Translations under genes and position numbers: made by a program
Shown here: positions 53,038-64,000 of the stretch, in pieces
Layout of the letters: every line of letters begins with the position of its first letter
Position numbering within the stretch: position 1 is the stretch's first letter
The notes under the pieces: model-generated
The model's input: only the letters and a program-made list of their open reading frames with translations
What the model was told of the DNA's origin: nothing
The model's database searches: none
Source: Anolis sagrei
Lineage: Eukaryota > Chordata > Lepidosauria > Squamata > Anolidae
Direction: 5' to 3'
NCBI RefSeq assembly: GCF_037176765.1
Contig: NC_090026.1
Location: 131,336,752-131,400,751, forward strand
Length of the DNA stretch: 64,000 nucleotides

Positions 53038-53358
53038 TGAGGAGATATGATAGCCATGCATAAATATGTGAGAGGAAGTCATAGGGAGGAGGGAGCAAGC
53101 TTGTTTTCTGCTTCCATGGAGACTAGGACGCAATGGAACAATGGCTTCAAACTACAAGAGAGGAAGAACTTCCTGACTGTGAGAGCCGTTCAGCAGTGGA
53201 ACTCTCTGCCCCGGAGTGTGGTGTCTTTGGAAGCTTTGAAACAGAGGCTGGATGGCCATCTGTCAGGGGTGATTTGAATGCAATATTCCTGCTTCTTGGC
53301 AGAATGGGGTTGGACTGGATATCCCCTGAGGTCTCTTCCAACTATGATTCTATGAGGA
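53038..53358 (+). mobile_element. CR1 LINE, 3' fragment
   Basis: GATATGATAGCCATGCATAA to CTATGATTCTATGAG. A ~20-bp deletion removes GAAGGAGCCTCCACCACAC-equivalent sequence (VVSLEALKQR in place of [13 protein letters not shown]). Confidence 0.9.
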
Positions 53359-54119
53359 TTGGTGGGGTGGGGTGGGGTGGGAGGCAAATAAATAAACAGG
53401 CAATAAAATGTAAAATGTTTTAGAGCAGCAGAGTGATTTTCTTTGAGACATGCTTGTTCTTTCATGTGCAAGCTGCCTTCTTCATCTTTTGGCAATGTAT
53501 TTCTTTGTCTCAGAAAGAACAAAAGTTTAATCGGAAGTCATTGTGGAAATTTTAGCATAGTGCCATATCTGTGTAGCTCCCTAACTGCATTTTCTCACCT
53601 TTCCTCTCCCTGCTTCCCGAAGAGAGTGTCAAGGTCACTTCTGGATCTATCGACTCTGGGTCACAGCTGGATTTGATAAAACAGGGATTGGCTGTGTATA
53701 AGAGGCTTCTGCTGGTCCTTTGTGGTGTCATGTTGCAGATCCCTCTCCTGTTTTGCCTTGAAGCATGTGTGTATGCGATATATATATAGAGAGAGAGCTA
53801 AAAATATAACCATAATGGGCTGCTTAATCCAGAACGGCTGTATAAACGGGGTGTGACCGCTATGGGTCAACCAAGCTCTGGGCTCCCTCTGGGCCATAAG
53901 AACAGTTGTGAGGCCTGTGCTGTTGGAGCAGGCATTGGCTGCTGTCCTCATTCATCTGCGGAATTGGGTGACCACTAAAACGTTCCTTTTAACTACTGTA
54001 AGCATTTCAGCTGGCAAAGTGCTAAACCTTGTCCTACACTTCCTGAGTCCTGAACCAGCAGGTGAAATTTGGGGGGCCCTGGTCTGAAAAATTGAGTTTC
54101 TGTTCAGCCAAATCGCTGA
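53359..54119. other. CCM2 intron 1, no feature seen
   Basis: Includes a short GGTGGGGTGGGGTGGG run at ~53365. Nothing else supported. Confidence 0.35.
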
Positions 54120-54815
54120 CATCTGTATTGTCAAAGGCTTTCATGGCTGGAATCATTGGGTTTTTGTAGGTTTTTCGGGTTGTATGGCCGTGTTCTAGAA
54201 GCATTCTCTCCTCACATTTCACCTGCATCTGTGGCGAGCATCCTCAGAGGTTTATTATTTATTTAGTGCTTTTATAACTCGGTCTTCTCAACCTCCGAAG
54301 AGGGACTCAGGCCGGCTAACAACAGGAAATTCATACACAAATAGGATAAAACATAATAACATGGTAATACATTAATACATTAAAATACAGATCAAATAAT
54401 TACATAAAGCCAAGTCGTCAGGGTAAAATCACAAATTCATCACCAGCCGCCAGTGCGGTCAGCAGTTATTGACTCAGTCATCATTCTGCAAATGCTATAT
54501 TCCAGAGCCAAGATTTTACCAGCTTTCTGAAAGTCAAGAGGGAAGGGGCAGATCTAATCTCCATTGGGAGAGAGTTCCAGAGCTGAGGGGCCACCACCGA
54601 GAAGGCCCTGTCCCTCGTCCCCACCAGACGCGATTCCGAAGGTGGTGGGACCGAGAGCAGGGCCCCTCCAGAAGATCTTAACAACCTTGATGGTTCGTAG
54701 GGAAGAATCCATTCGGACAGGTAAACTGGGATGCTTGCCATAGATGCAGGCGAAACTTCAGGAGACAATGCTTCTAGAACATGGCCATATAGCCCAAAAA
54801 ACCTACAGCAACCTA
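54120..54815. mobile_element. Penelope inverted pair split by an L2-like fragment
   Basis: Minus Penelope-like end 54120-54250, then an L2-like 3' fragment in reverse (54251-54722, minus frame reading EPSRLLRSSGGALLSVPPPS and AFSVVAPQLWNSLP), then the plus Penelope-like end 54727-54815. The two Penelope arms are complementary, so the L2 piece lies at the centre of the palindrome. Confidence 0.8.
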
Positions 54816-55014
54816 GCCAGAAACTTATCTGTTTCTGTGATAAGTCGCAACAGGCGGATGGAGGAGATAAGTGAGTGACCAGAAGGAGGAAATTCTTCCA
54901 AACGTGTTCCTGCGTACCACCTGGCTTTCCATTCTCCAGTCCGTTACTGTCAGTTTGCAATATTTTCCCAGAAATATCTGAAGAGTCACCAGTCATGTTG
55001 AAACAAGTCAATCA

Positions 55015-55185
55015 TTGTATGTCTTCAAGTTGTTTCGGAGTTATGTAGACCCTCAAGTGACCCCATCATGGGGTTTTTTGGGGCCAAGAGTGTGTGCCTC
55101 GCCCAAAGTCAGCTGGTAGGTGTTCAGGTCCAAATGGGGAATCGAACTCTGGTCTCCTGTCACCGTGCTGATGTGCAGCCTTTTT
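55015..55185 (-). mobile_element. SINE fragment, tRNA-like
   Basis: GGGGTTTTTTGGGGCCAAGA, then GGAATCGAACTCTGGTCTCC (reverse B box) and GTCACCGTGCTGATGTGCAG. A decayed squamate SINE, head at the right. Confidence 0.55.
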
Positions 55186-55454
55186 TTGCTGACCTTCATC
55201 ATATCTCAATTCAGAGTGGTATGCATCACAAGGCCAAATGCAAAAACGGCAGGTAAAAACCACAGTTTGCTAAAATAAGTATGTGATTACATAACCAAAG
55301 CAGGAAGAAGGAAATTAGTCTGCTCTCTTTGAAAGGAACCAACTGACACAAGAGCAGGCTTTGCTGTATTGTGTATTTGTGTGCGTTCACACCAAATCCC
55401 CTTTGCCTGTCTTTACACAAAGCAATGTCTAGGTGTCAGCAATGTGTATGCGCA

Positions 55455-55812
55455 CAGAATTGTAGAGTTGGAAGAGACCCATGGGTCATCCAGTCCAACC
55501 CCATTCTGCCAAGAAGCAGGAAAATCGCATTCAAAGCCCCCCACCCCACCCTGACAGATGGCCATCCAGCTTCTGTAAAGAAGGAGCTTCCACCACACTC
55601 CAGGGCAGAGAGTTCCACTGCTGAACGGCTCTCTCACAGTCAGGAAGTTCTTCCTAATGTTCAGGTGGAATGTCCTTTCTTGTAGTTTGAAGCCATGGCT
55701 CCATTGCGTCCTAGTCTCCAGGGAAGCAGAAAGGAAGCTTGCTCCCTCCTCCCTGTGACTTCCCCTCACATATTTATGCATGGCCCTCATCATGTCTCCT
55801 CTCAGTTGTTTT
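55455..55812 (-). mobile_element. CR1 LINE, 3' fragment
   Basis: AGAATTGTAGAGTTGGAAGA to GGCCCTCATCATGTCTCCTC, reverse CR1 C-terminus and tail with small indels. Confidence 0.9.
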
Positions 55813-56265
55813 GCCCCAAACAGCCAAAGGTTGACTTGTCTGGGACTACTTCAGTGCTTCTTATTTGAATAATCCTGTTCTTGCTGTTACAGGGGATTTG
55901 GGGCTCCTCTTTTGCTCAGCTTCCTCTCTGCCAGGTGTCTGCAAAACCTCACCAGACAGATAGCAGAGGAAACGATGGCTCCCCTTCATCTTCCAAAAGC
56001 ACAGAGGCAAATAGCAGAGACCTTGAGGCAACCTGGCTTGCTGAGCCATGGTTAGTGCGGCCCGGTTGGGCTTCCGCTCTCTCTTTCCTGACTGTAGGTT
56101 CAGGCAGCCAAGACTTTGGTTTTTTGTATGAGGTTCCCACTGCATCCCTAAAGGTGTATCTGTATTGTAGAATTTAATACACTTTGACACCGCTTTGACT
56201 GACATGCCTCCAGCCAATGGAAGCTGTAGGTTAGAAGGCTTCATAATTTAGGAATAGAAAAATGT
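55813..56265. other. CCM2 intron 1, no feature seen
   Basis: Contains a short piece at 56150-56215 (TGTAGAATTTAATACACTTTGACACC) like a common squamate MITE interior, also seen near 33190. No gene supported. Confidence 0.4.
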
Positions 56266-56269
56266 AATA

Positions 56270-57475
56270 ATAATAATAATAATTTAAAAAAAAACTTTAT
56301 TTGTATCCCGCTATCATCTCCCCAAGGGACTCGGTGCGGCTTACATGAGGCCAAGCCCACAATACATCAATAAACAAAACAATCAATACAATACAATTCA
56401 TATAAAGAGACATCTCCAGCTCATCCCTTGTTTGGGTATCAGCAAGCATGTCAACGACTTAAATCTAGAAATAGTTTTCTAAGATCTACAGAGACACCCG
56501 CTGGAACACCTCAGCAAGCGAGAGTCCAAAAGTGGCAGGCTCAAACCCAGAACCTCAACCAATGGCTGATATCAAATGAGAGACTCCCCCCTGGGCACAC
56601 AGAAAACTGGGCGACTTGGAAGGCGCTGAACAGACTGCGCTCTGGCACCACGAGATGCAGAGCCAACCTCAAGAAATGGGGCCACAAAGTGGAATCCTCG
56701 ACATGCAATTGTGGAGAGGAGCAAACCACAGACCACCTGCTGCAATGCAACTTGAGCCCTGCCACATGCACAATGGAGGACCTTCTTACGGCAACACCAG
56801 AGGCACTCCAAGTGGCCAGATACTGGTCAAAGGACATTTAATCAACTACCAAACTTACAAATTTTGTATTTTGTCTGTTTGTTTGCTTTATTCTGTTAGA
56901 AATGTAATATAATTTGACTGGTTGTCCTGACACGACAAATAAATAAATTAATATAAATCACATAAACAAAAAATAGGCAATTAACAATCAATAGTGACAT
57001 ACAGGCATTTAAAACCAATGGCCAGGCCAAATGTAATACATTAAAATTAAAAAAATAATGCTGATGTGAACAAGGTAGGATGTAACTTGGATAGGATTTT
57101 CAGAGAGAATTGAAGGAACACAGTTAGTCCTAAATCAGTGGTAAAGTGCATTTTGAGGGCATATTGCTGAGAGTTTTCCTTATTCTGGGAAGGCACACTG
57201 GAACAACCACGTTTTCAGGCTCCTCCTAAAGACTGCCAGAGTTGGGGCATGTCTGATGTCCCTGGGAAGTGAGTTCCAGAGTCAGGGGGCCACCACCAAG
57301 AAGGCCCTCTCCTTTGTCCCCACCAATCGCTCCTGCGAAGGAGGTGGGAGCGTGAGGAGGGCCTCTCCAGATGATCAAAGAGATCGCGTGGGTTCGTACA
57401 CAGAAATGCGGTCACACAGATAATAGGAAGGAAGAGCGGAATTATATATTAATGCCTCCAACCCAAGGGAGGAGA
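56270..57475 (-). mobile_element. L2-like LINE 3' region, interrupted
   Basis: Reverse tail (TTTATTTGTATCCCGCTATC, GGTGCGGCTTACATGAGGCC) at 56270-56400; C-terminal ORF2 remnants at 57185-57475 (minus strand, near TCTTTGATCATCTGGAGAGG and GGCCCCCTGACTCTGGAACT). An I/Vingi-like LINE lies between. Confidence 0.78.
56404..56945 (+). mobile_element. I/Vingi-like LINE, 3' end, best preserved
   Basis: The 137-codon frame ending at 56841 encodes ENWATWKALNRLRSGTTRCR, CNCGEEQTTDHLLQC and TPEALQVARYWSKDI, followed by a ~100-bp UTR ending CACGACAAATAAATAAAT. The CxC..H..C spacing is a zinc-knuckle-like motif. Inserted within the L2-like copy. Confidence 0.88.
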
Positions 57476-57964
57476 AGTCACTAAATTGGGAGAGTATAAC
57501 CAAATATGTATATTGTAGAGCTGTTAGGAAGGATTGTATTGGTATGTGCATGTATGTGGATTTGTTTAATTGTTTTTTATGAATTAATACAAAAAAATTA
57601 ATACAAGTTTTGTTTTTGTTTTTTTTTAAAAAAAAAGGTCTTTCACCTTCTCTAACCAAAATGCTCTGCAAATGACAACTCTCGGGTTTCCATCACTATA
57701 CGCCATGGCAGATAATGTAGGGTTGATTCATTCATTCTCCATTGTAAATGCACGTGAGGTCAGATTTTAGCCTTCTCTTTGCTTCGTACTGTGGTGTCTG
57801 GTTTCCACATGAAGCAGAGATGGTCAAAGGATTGGTTTATTGTCCCCCCAAAAATACCTGGAGAACTTCTGGTTGCCAGTCTTGCCTGATTTTTTGCTTG
57901 CTGTGGGAATGTTTGAGGTATTTGGTGCTCTTGAGGGCCATCCACAAACCTTTGGAGTTGTTGC
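57476..57964. other. CCM2 intron 1, no feature seen
   Basis: No feature supported. Contains a poly-T/poly-A stretch near 57605-57640. Confidence 0.3.
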
Positions 57965-58440
57965 ATCTCAGTTCAAGAAACGAGACCATAAGATTAAATC
58001 CACCACACTGGACTGTAGGAAAAGCAATCCTTGTTTATTGATGAAAAAATGGTTACAAAAGAAAGGTAAATGCAAAGTCAAAAAGCCACAGAAAAACACA
58101 GCAGTCAGTAGAATCTCTGAACTTGAGCAAAATGTCAAAAGCCACAATACAAGAACCAGGAACCTTTTAGCCTTTTACTAACCATGAACTTGATAGCTAC
58201 AAGCCTCTGGGATTACCGGCCATGAAACACAGGAATTCTGCCAAGGCCCAGCCACAGTCCCAAACGTTGCTTGATCTAAAGAGGCACCCAGCAGGAGGCC
58301 TCTTAAACCAAAGAAGCTATTCTTTGAAACGCCCCCTGACTTTGAAGCCTGGGCTTGTCTCTCCTGTAAACAATGTGACCTTCGTAGAAACTGGGAAACA
58401 TTTCTGTCTCTAACTATCTGTTCTCCCAAAACGTTTACAT
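57965..58440 (-). mobile_element. Possible LTR-element fossil
   Basis: Layout and wording (CTTGTTTATTGATGAAAAAATGG, a long A-rich run, then CTGTAAACAATGTGACC) resemble the fossil at 25.2 kb. Broken; family unknown. Confidence 0.3.
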
Positions 58441-58784
58441 TTGGAAGGCAGGTGGGTCATAATATTTGGGGGTCTCACTCCTTCTGAATAGATCTTACTC
58501 AGATTCCTTACCTTTGGGTTACCATAGGTCAGAATTGACTTGAAGCCATGCAACAATATTTGAAGATCCAGCTAAGAAGCTATCTTTGTCCTCTTTCTGT
58601 TTTCTTTCACCCACAAATTATGGAAACAAGAAAGGCTTCTAACCTTCTTCCCAGGTCTGGTTTAAATTAGAAACCTCTGCATTGTTAGGAATAGAATTAC
58701 AAATAAAATTCCAGCCAAACCATTTTCTTGAGACCCGCTCTGTCTATTTGTCTGTGGAGCTAAACGTGCCAGGAACACAAGCTG

Positions 58785-58922
58785 TTGTTTATTTATTTTA
58801 TTTATTTCCTTACAGTATTTATATTCCGCCCTTCTCACCCCGAAGAGTGGATCACAGAACACATATATGGCAAACTTTCAATGCTGATTGTACACTGACA
58901 AGACAGACAATTGTACAGAGAT
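58785..58922 (-). mobile_element. tRNA-type SINE, 3' end
   Basis: ATTTATATTCCGCCCTTCTC then CATATATGGCAAACTTTCAA, the same 3' end as the long SINE at 61525. Confidence 0.7.
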
Positions 58923-59513
58923 GCTTACCTACAAAGCCCTAAACTATTTGGGACCCGCCTACCTGCGTGACCGCATCTCTGTGTACGAACCCACATGATC
59001 TCTTCGTTCATCTGGAGAGGCCCTGCTCATGATCCCACCTCCATCGCAAGCGCGGTTGGTGGGGACGGGGGATAGGGCCTTCTCGGTGGTGGCCCCTCGA
59101 CTCTGGAACTCGCTCCCCAAGGACATTAGACATGCCCCAACTCTGGCAGTCTTTAAGAGGAGCCTGAAAACGTGGTTGTTCCAGTGTGCCTCCCAGAATA
59201 AGGAACCCTAAGCAACATGTCCCTAATCGCACTTTACTAATGATCTAGGATTGTCTGCTCGCTCCATTTCTCTCCAAATACCCATCCTAGTTATATGTCA
59301 CCTTGTCATGTCCAGTATTTTAAATTTTTAAGTATTACATTTGGCCCTGCCATAGGTTTTTAATGCGTCGTGGTGTTACTGTTATTGTTTATTGCTTTGT
59401 TTATGAGTTATTTATTGTCTGTATTGCTGTGTTGTTTTATTGATGTATTTGGGCTCGGCCTCTTGTAAGTCGCACCGAGTCCTCCGGGAGATGGTGGCGG
59501 GGTATAAATAAAG

Positions 59514-59554
<41 letters not shown>

Positions 59555-59555
59555 G
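58923..59555 (+). mobile_element. L2-like LINE, 3' end with (ATT)n tail
   Basis: Encodes YKALNYLGPAYLRDRISVYE, AFSVVAPRLWNSLPKDIRHA and TWLFQCASQN in order, then the 3' UTR to GGGGTATAAATAAAGGTATT plus (ATT)n. One internal stop follows EPT. Confidence 0.88.
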
Positions 59556-59799
59556 ATAGAGGTATATATAGGCTTTCCCATCTTTGGCATCTTGGAGGCT
59601 GTGCTTGGTTCTGGCCATGGGAGGTGCTGTTGCTCCACTTTCCTTGCCGAAGAGCTTTGTTTGTAAACTTCCTCCTTGATCAAATTGCCGGCATTTTTCT
59701 GGCATTTCCATATGGGTAGCTTAAATACCTCTCTACTTTAAAGCAGTCCCTATTTATCTACTCATATTGCTGTTTTTGAAACTGCTAGATATTATTATT
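59556..59799. other. CCM2 intron 1, no feature seen
   Basis: No feature supported. Confidence 0.3.
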
Positions 59800-60125
59800 A
59801 GTAGTAGTAGTAGTATTAAACTTTATTTGTACCCCGCTAGCATCTCCCGAAGGACTCGATGCGGCTTACAAAGGCCAAGGCCTCAACATAACAACAAACA
59901 AAATGATGCAAGTAAATTAAAACATAAGCAATAACACAACAAAATATTACACTATTACACAATAAAATCAGGGCCAGGCTAATGAAGGGTACAGGTTAAA
60001 AGTAGATAGGCAGAAGCTGGGCTAAAGATCAGGTGCTCACCCCAACCCGGGTCTCGAACTGTCAACCTTTTGATTGGCAAGATTTACTGCAGCTGGCGGT
60101 TAACCTGCTGTGCTAAAGCCTGGCC
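59800..60125 (-). mobile_element. tRNA-derived SINE with an L2-like tail
   Basis: On the minus strand a tRNA-like head (GGTTAACCGCC region, B box AGTTCGAGACCCG) is followed by a body and a 3' end (GCCGCATCGAGTCCTTCGGG, then GGGGTACAAATAAAGTTTAA) that is the same as the 3' end of the L2-like LINE at 20341-20396. The shared tail implies mobilisation by that LINE. Confidence 0.82.
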
Positions 60126-60969
60126 CTGTCTTTTTTTTCCCTTTCTTTTTAATCTTGTTGGAGGGCATGACCCACTTCTTCCATAGGGCAGGTGCATGGA
60201 TTTCTTCCCCAACGAATGCGTTGCTGTTCCTTGGAAGATCTGAAATTGTGTCTGATCATCAATGGCATCCCAGTTCTGCTCTCCAAGCAAGGAATTACTC
60301 CGGGCTTTTCTTCTTCTCCTTCCAAATCCAGCTTCTCAGGCTTGGTTCTTTCTCTCCAAAGTAAACACATTGAAGGGTGGAGAAAGCTTCTTTATTTTTC
60401 TAAAAAATAAAACGGCCTTGCCTCAGGCCTCACTGTTTGCCCTCGAAGGCTGGGTCAGTACAGAATGGTCAGTGTGAGGATGTCCTTGTGGTTGGCTGCT
60501 ATTTTACTTTATTTCTTGTGGTTTTGTGCATTGAAATGCAACTAGAGCCCATGAACATCGCTTTTAAAAACTTGCAAACAAACACCCACGGTATTCAATC
60601 GCATTCTCTCCCCCTCTTCTACTCGTCCTTTTCTTTGGTGTATTTATTGTCTTAGGAAAAAGACCTTTAAAAGTTCAGACTGACAACTTTTTTTAAAGGA
60701 AGAATTAGGCTGCCTTTTCCCAGCCTTATAAGACAGTTTCTTCCCAGGAGTAGAGAGGAAGGAGCAGAGGATTTGCTGTATTTGTGGGGGTCCTGGGTTC
60801 AAGTTCTCTCCATCTCTACCTGAAGTAATACAGATCTGACTGTACAGGCATACTTTGGGTCCCTTGGTTTTTGGAGCAATAAAGCTTACTTCATCTCCTA
60901 CATGACATCCCTTCAGATATTTCAAAGCGTCTCTAAATACTCCAAAGGCAACACATTCCATCTGATTTA
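60126..60969. other. CCM2 intron 1, no feature seen
   Basis: Several overlapping short frames exist on both strands around 60110-60480, but none has flanking splice sites or recognisable content. Confidence 0.35.
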
Positions 60970-61170
60970 GAACCTAATCAGGGTCAATTCTGCTTAGTCT
61001 TTGGATGGTAGACTGGCAGTGAAGACGCTGGAAGCACTATTTTGGAGCCAAGCACTATTTTGGAGCTGGAAGCACTATTTTGGAGCAAGGAACTGACAAA
61101 ACCATCTATCAAGTCTTCCTTGCCTAAGAAAACCCTATGAAATTCCCAGGGTCACCATAAATGGACTTGG
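60970..61170 (+). mobile_element. 5S-rRNA-derived SINE
   Basis: CTGCTTAGTCTTTGGATGGTAG resembles the 5S segment TTAGTACTTGGATGGGAGAC. The tail AAAACCCTATGAAATTCCCAG, then TGGACTTGGAGGCAAATA is the squamate SINE tail seen at 9 kb. A GCACTATTTTGGAGC unit is present three times at 61035-61088. Confidence 0.6.
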
Positions 61171-61524
61171 AGGCAAATATTTATTTATTATTTATTTGCT
61201 TTATTTCTATACTGCATTTTTCAGCCTAATTCGGTGGCTCAATGCATACATGTGGCCTCTCTGCTATCTCTCTTCAAGCCAAATGAACCCAGAACTCTAG
61301 TCCTTTTCACCAGATTTGGTTTCCAGACTGAGATGAGATGCAGTTCATCAGAGAGAAGGCTCGCCATCCACTTTCAGGGTGCCTGAGGCCATGCCTGTCT
61401 GTTGGTAGAAGCGCACCGCACTGAATGCTTCTTTTCAATGCAAAAGGAAAACAGCATACCAGAAAATTTGGGCCAGGCATAGGCATTGAATGTGTGGATC
61501 ATAACAAATTGTGGAAAGTTCTTG
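61171..61524. other. SINE-like tail and unassigned intron
   Basis: 61175-61260 (TTTATTTGCTTTATTTCTAT) resembles a SINE tail; the rest is unassigned. Confidence 0.35.
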
Positions 61525-62010
61525 GTGGTATTTATTTATTTATTTACAGCATTTATATTCCACCGTTCTCACCCCGCAGGGGACTCAGGGCGGATTACAG
61601 TGTACACATATATGGCAAACATTCAATGCCAAGTTTGACTTACAACATATACCGACATACACAGAGGCTATTTAACTTTTTCTGGCTGCCAGGGGAGCTG
61701 TCGCTTTCATCGTCCATCTGCGACACTGATGAAGTACTTCCGCGTTCCCCGCATGCTTTTTGCTGGAGTGCTCGCTGGAGTCTTTTTTTATGGCCTCATA
61801 AATCAGTTAATTTAGCCTCCCCACACTTTAAGGTGGTACCTAATTTTCCTACTTGACAGATGCAACTGTCTTTTGGGTTGCAAAGGTCGACAACAGGCTA
61901 CACACAATTGGTTGGAAACCCACTCCAACCCAGGCTGGCTTCGAACTCATGACCTTTTGGTCAGAGTGATCTTAATGCAGATGACACTCAGCCAGCTGTG
62001 CCACAATCCC
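61525..62010 (-). mobile_element. Long tRNA-derived SINE
   Basis: From TTTACAGCATTTATATTCCA (3' end) to a tRNA-like head at ~61925-62005 (GGCTTCGAACTCATGACC is the reverse B box, CAGCCAGCTGTGCCAC lies near the A box). About 480 bp, longer than Sauria SINEs. Confidence 0.7.
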
Positions 62011-62367
62011 TGTTCCAGTGTGCCTTCCCTGAATTAAGGAAACAATGCCCTGTTCTGACCAATTCCCTGCAAAATGTCCTCAGAAGTACTTTAATCAGCC
62101 ATCTCTCTTTATTTATTTTAAAACCCTCCTACTAGATACATCCTAACTCTGTTCATGTCCAGTGTTTATTTTTTAAATGTTTAACAATTACATCTGGTCT
62201 GGCCATAGGTTTTTTAATCTCTGCATGTTATTGTCTATATGTGAGTTATATTAATTGTATTGTTTTATTTGCTTATTGCTTGTGGTTTTTATTGATGTGT
62301 TGTTGGGCTTGGCCTCATGTAAGCTGCTCCGAGTCCCATTGGCGAGATGGTGGTGAGGTATACATAA

Positions 62368-62400
<33 letters not shown>

Positions 62401-62405
62401 GTGTT
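62011..62405 (+). mobile_element. L2-like LINE 3' UTR with (ATT)n tail
   Basis: TTCCAGTGTGCCTTCCCTGA start (ORF2 end), then GGCCTCATGTAAGCTGCTCC and an (ATT)n run. A SINE-like piece follows (TTCAGGGTGAGAATTGCTGT). Confidence 0.8.
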
Positions 62406-62957
62406 CTGTGATCTGCCCTGAGTCTCCTTCAGGGTGAGAATTGCTGTAAATAAAATAAAATAAAATAGTGATGCTTGGGTCAGAGGAGAACTTGGTGAGA
62501 TTAATATTGGCATATCCTTTTCCTAAGAAGTGTGGTGCTTTAGTTAAATACATTAGGTTGTAAGAGAGGGGCCTTTAGGCCAGCAAATACCTGCTAAAAT
62601 CTTTGTTTGTAATGCCCTTAAAAGAGGATTAGCATCCAAATCAGGCTAATGGAAAAGCGGAGCAGAGATTATCCTGGCCTTGCAATATGGCACATGTCAT
62701 GAAGGCCCTCTGTGCTGCCCTGGGAGTCTCTTCCATTGCCAAGACCGGGCCTGTGTCTGGAGAGGAAGCAGCAAAGCTGGCCATTCCCATTGTGGAAAGG
62801 AATTTTCTTCCATTACTCAAGACATTGTTTTTGCAAGAAATCATTAACGGTTTCATCGTTGCTGTTACTAAAAGCACCTTATTGCATTATGCCATTCTAA
62901 GTTACATTTCTCCTGTATATGGAAAGGAGATGAGGATTGATTGATGAGGATCCTTCC
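62406..62957. other. CCM2 intron 1, unassigned
   Basis: An 85-codon plus-strand frame at 62687-62944 (starts MAHVMKALCAALGV) has no recognised similarity, and nothing around it looks like a promoter or splice site. Treated as chance. Confidence 0.35.
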
Positions 62958-63970
62958 TTGAGAGACGGTCCCAGAAGGTGTTATTGGGTGACACCTGTTC
63001 GGCCCCACAACCGTTGTTGTGTGGAGTCCCACAGGGTTCAATCCTTTCCCTGATGTTATTTAACATCTACATGAAGCCGCTGGGGGAGATCATTCGGAGT
63101 TTCGGAATGAGGTGTTATCTCTATGCAGATGATGTCCAAATCTGTCAGTCCTTCTCACCTGTCACCAAGGAGGCTGTCCAGACCTTGAACCGGTGCTTGG
63201 CTGCTGTGTTGGACTGGATGAGAGCTAACCAATTGAAATTGAATCCAGACAAGACAGAGGTCCTATTGGTAAGGGCATAGGGTTACAGCCGGGGTTCCAC
63301 TCCCCCTGAAGACGCAGGTTCGCAGCTTGGGAGTGATCTTGGACTCATTGCTGAGCCTGGAACCCCAGGTCTCAGCGGTGGCCGGGAGAGCTTTGGCACA
63401 ATTAAAACTTGTGTGCCAGCTGCGCCCGTACCTTGGGAAGTCGGATCTGGCCACAGTGGTCCACACTCTTGTTACATCCCGATTAGATTACTGCAACGCA
63501 CTCTACGTGGGGTTGCCTTTGAAGACTGTTCGGAAACTCCAACTAGTCCAGCGGGAGGCAGCCAGACTGCTCACCGGAGCGTCATACAGGGAGCATACCA
63601 CTGGCTGCCGATCCAATTCCAAGCACAAGCCAGCTCCACTGGCTGCCGATCCAATTCCAAGCACAATTCCAAGTGCTGGTTTTGACCTACAAAACCCTAT
63701 ATGCGTATCTGTCCGAACGGATCTCCCTCTACGTCCCACCTCGGAGTCTAAGATCTTCTGGGGAGGCCCTGCTTTCGGCCCCGCCTCTATCACAAGTGAG
63801 ATTGGTGGGGACAAGGAGCAGGGCCTTCTCAGTGGTGTCCCCTCACCTGTGGAATTCACTTCCCGGGGAAATTAGATCAGCGACATCCCTCCTTTCCTTT
63901 AGGAAAAAAAATGAAAACTTAGATTTGGGACCAGGCATTTGGACATTCTGGCAGCTAAAGAAAGGACTTT
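62958..63970 (+). mobile_element. L2-like LINE, RT to C-terminus
   Basis: Encodes CGVPQGSILSLMLFNIYMKP, CYLYADDVQICQSF and NPDKTEVLLV, and in other frames the C-terminus (LVTSRLDYCNALYVGLPLKT, SRAFSVVSPHLWNSLPGEIR). YADD is intact. At least two frameshifts and one small tandem duplication (CTGGCTGCCGATCCAATTCC at 63601 and 63639) mark it as older than the 16.5-kb copy. It reaches nearly to the window edge. Confidence 0.88.
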
Positions 63971-64000
63971 GAAGATGGACAGGAATTGACTTAACGGAAT

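Noticed and set aside
62687-62944. 85-codon frame MAHVMKAL as a host exon
   Set aside because: No similarity recognised, no splice sites or promoter, and CCM2 exon 2 content is different.

Overview
The window is vertebrate nuclear DNA from a squamate reptile, most likely an iguanian lizard. The repeat fauna points there: tRNA-headed Sauria SINEs, 5S-rRNA-headed SINEs, young CR1 and L2-like LINEs, an I/Vingi-like LINE, Penelope-like retroelements, hAT MITEs with TIRs beginning CAGTGGTTCTCAACC or CAGGCATGGGCAAAC, and Helitron-like elements running from TC to CTAG. There are no bacterial operons, CRISPR arrays or functional tRNA/rRNA genes.

Two host genes are anchored by short first coding exons. 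At 2280-2374 (minus strand) is the first coding exon of an unconventional class I myosin, best read as MYO1G. At 37161-37190 (plus strand) is a 10-codon first coding exon, MEEEGKRAKK, followed by a GT donor, best read as CCM2 (malcavernin). The two genes are neighbours and divergent in human 7p13, as I recall it, and the same order and orientation here support both calls. Everything left of 2280 would be MYO1G intron 1 and everything right of 37190 CCM2 intron 1. A GC-rich promoter with NRF1, CRE, ETS and YY1 motifs precedes CCM2. A second promoter-like CpG patch at 34.64-34.96 kb, with a minus-strand splice donor, sits where human carries the lncRNA gene SNHG15.

Region by region: 0-2.4 kb, a duplicated segment carrying a hAT insertion and a CR1 fragment, then MYO1G exon 1. 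2.9-6 kb, hAT MITEs, one nested inside another. 6.6-9.9 kb, tandem arrays of 145 bp and 112 bp units, CR1 3' ends and a 5S-derived SINE. 10-12 kb, an I/Vingi-like LINE. 12.3-15.4 kb, a hAT MITE split by a CR1 with a long open RT frame. 15.7-20.6 kb, a Helitron-like element split by a nearly intact L2-like LINE. 21-29 kb, SINE, MITE, Penelope, LTR-like fossil, mariner-like and L1 remains. 29.5-31.1 kb, a decayed hAT transposase gene. 31-34.3 kb, Helitron-like elements and AT-rich inverted-repeat DNA. 34.6-37.2 kb, the two promoter regions and CCM2 exon 1. 37.2-64 kb, CCM2 intron 1 with Penelope inverted pairs, a twelve-unit 109 bp minisatellite, a CR1/L2 chimera expanded in tandem, abutting Helitron-like elements, a possible alternative exon at 47369-47494, and L2/SINE copies to the window end.

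I found no new multi-gene system. The unusual content is how mobile elements have been nested, inverted and amplified around a conserved two-gene neighbourhood. Gene identities rest on remembered protein sequences and synteny, not on a search.
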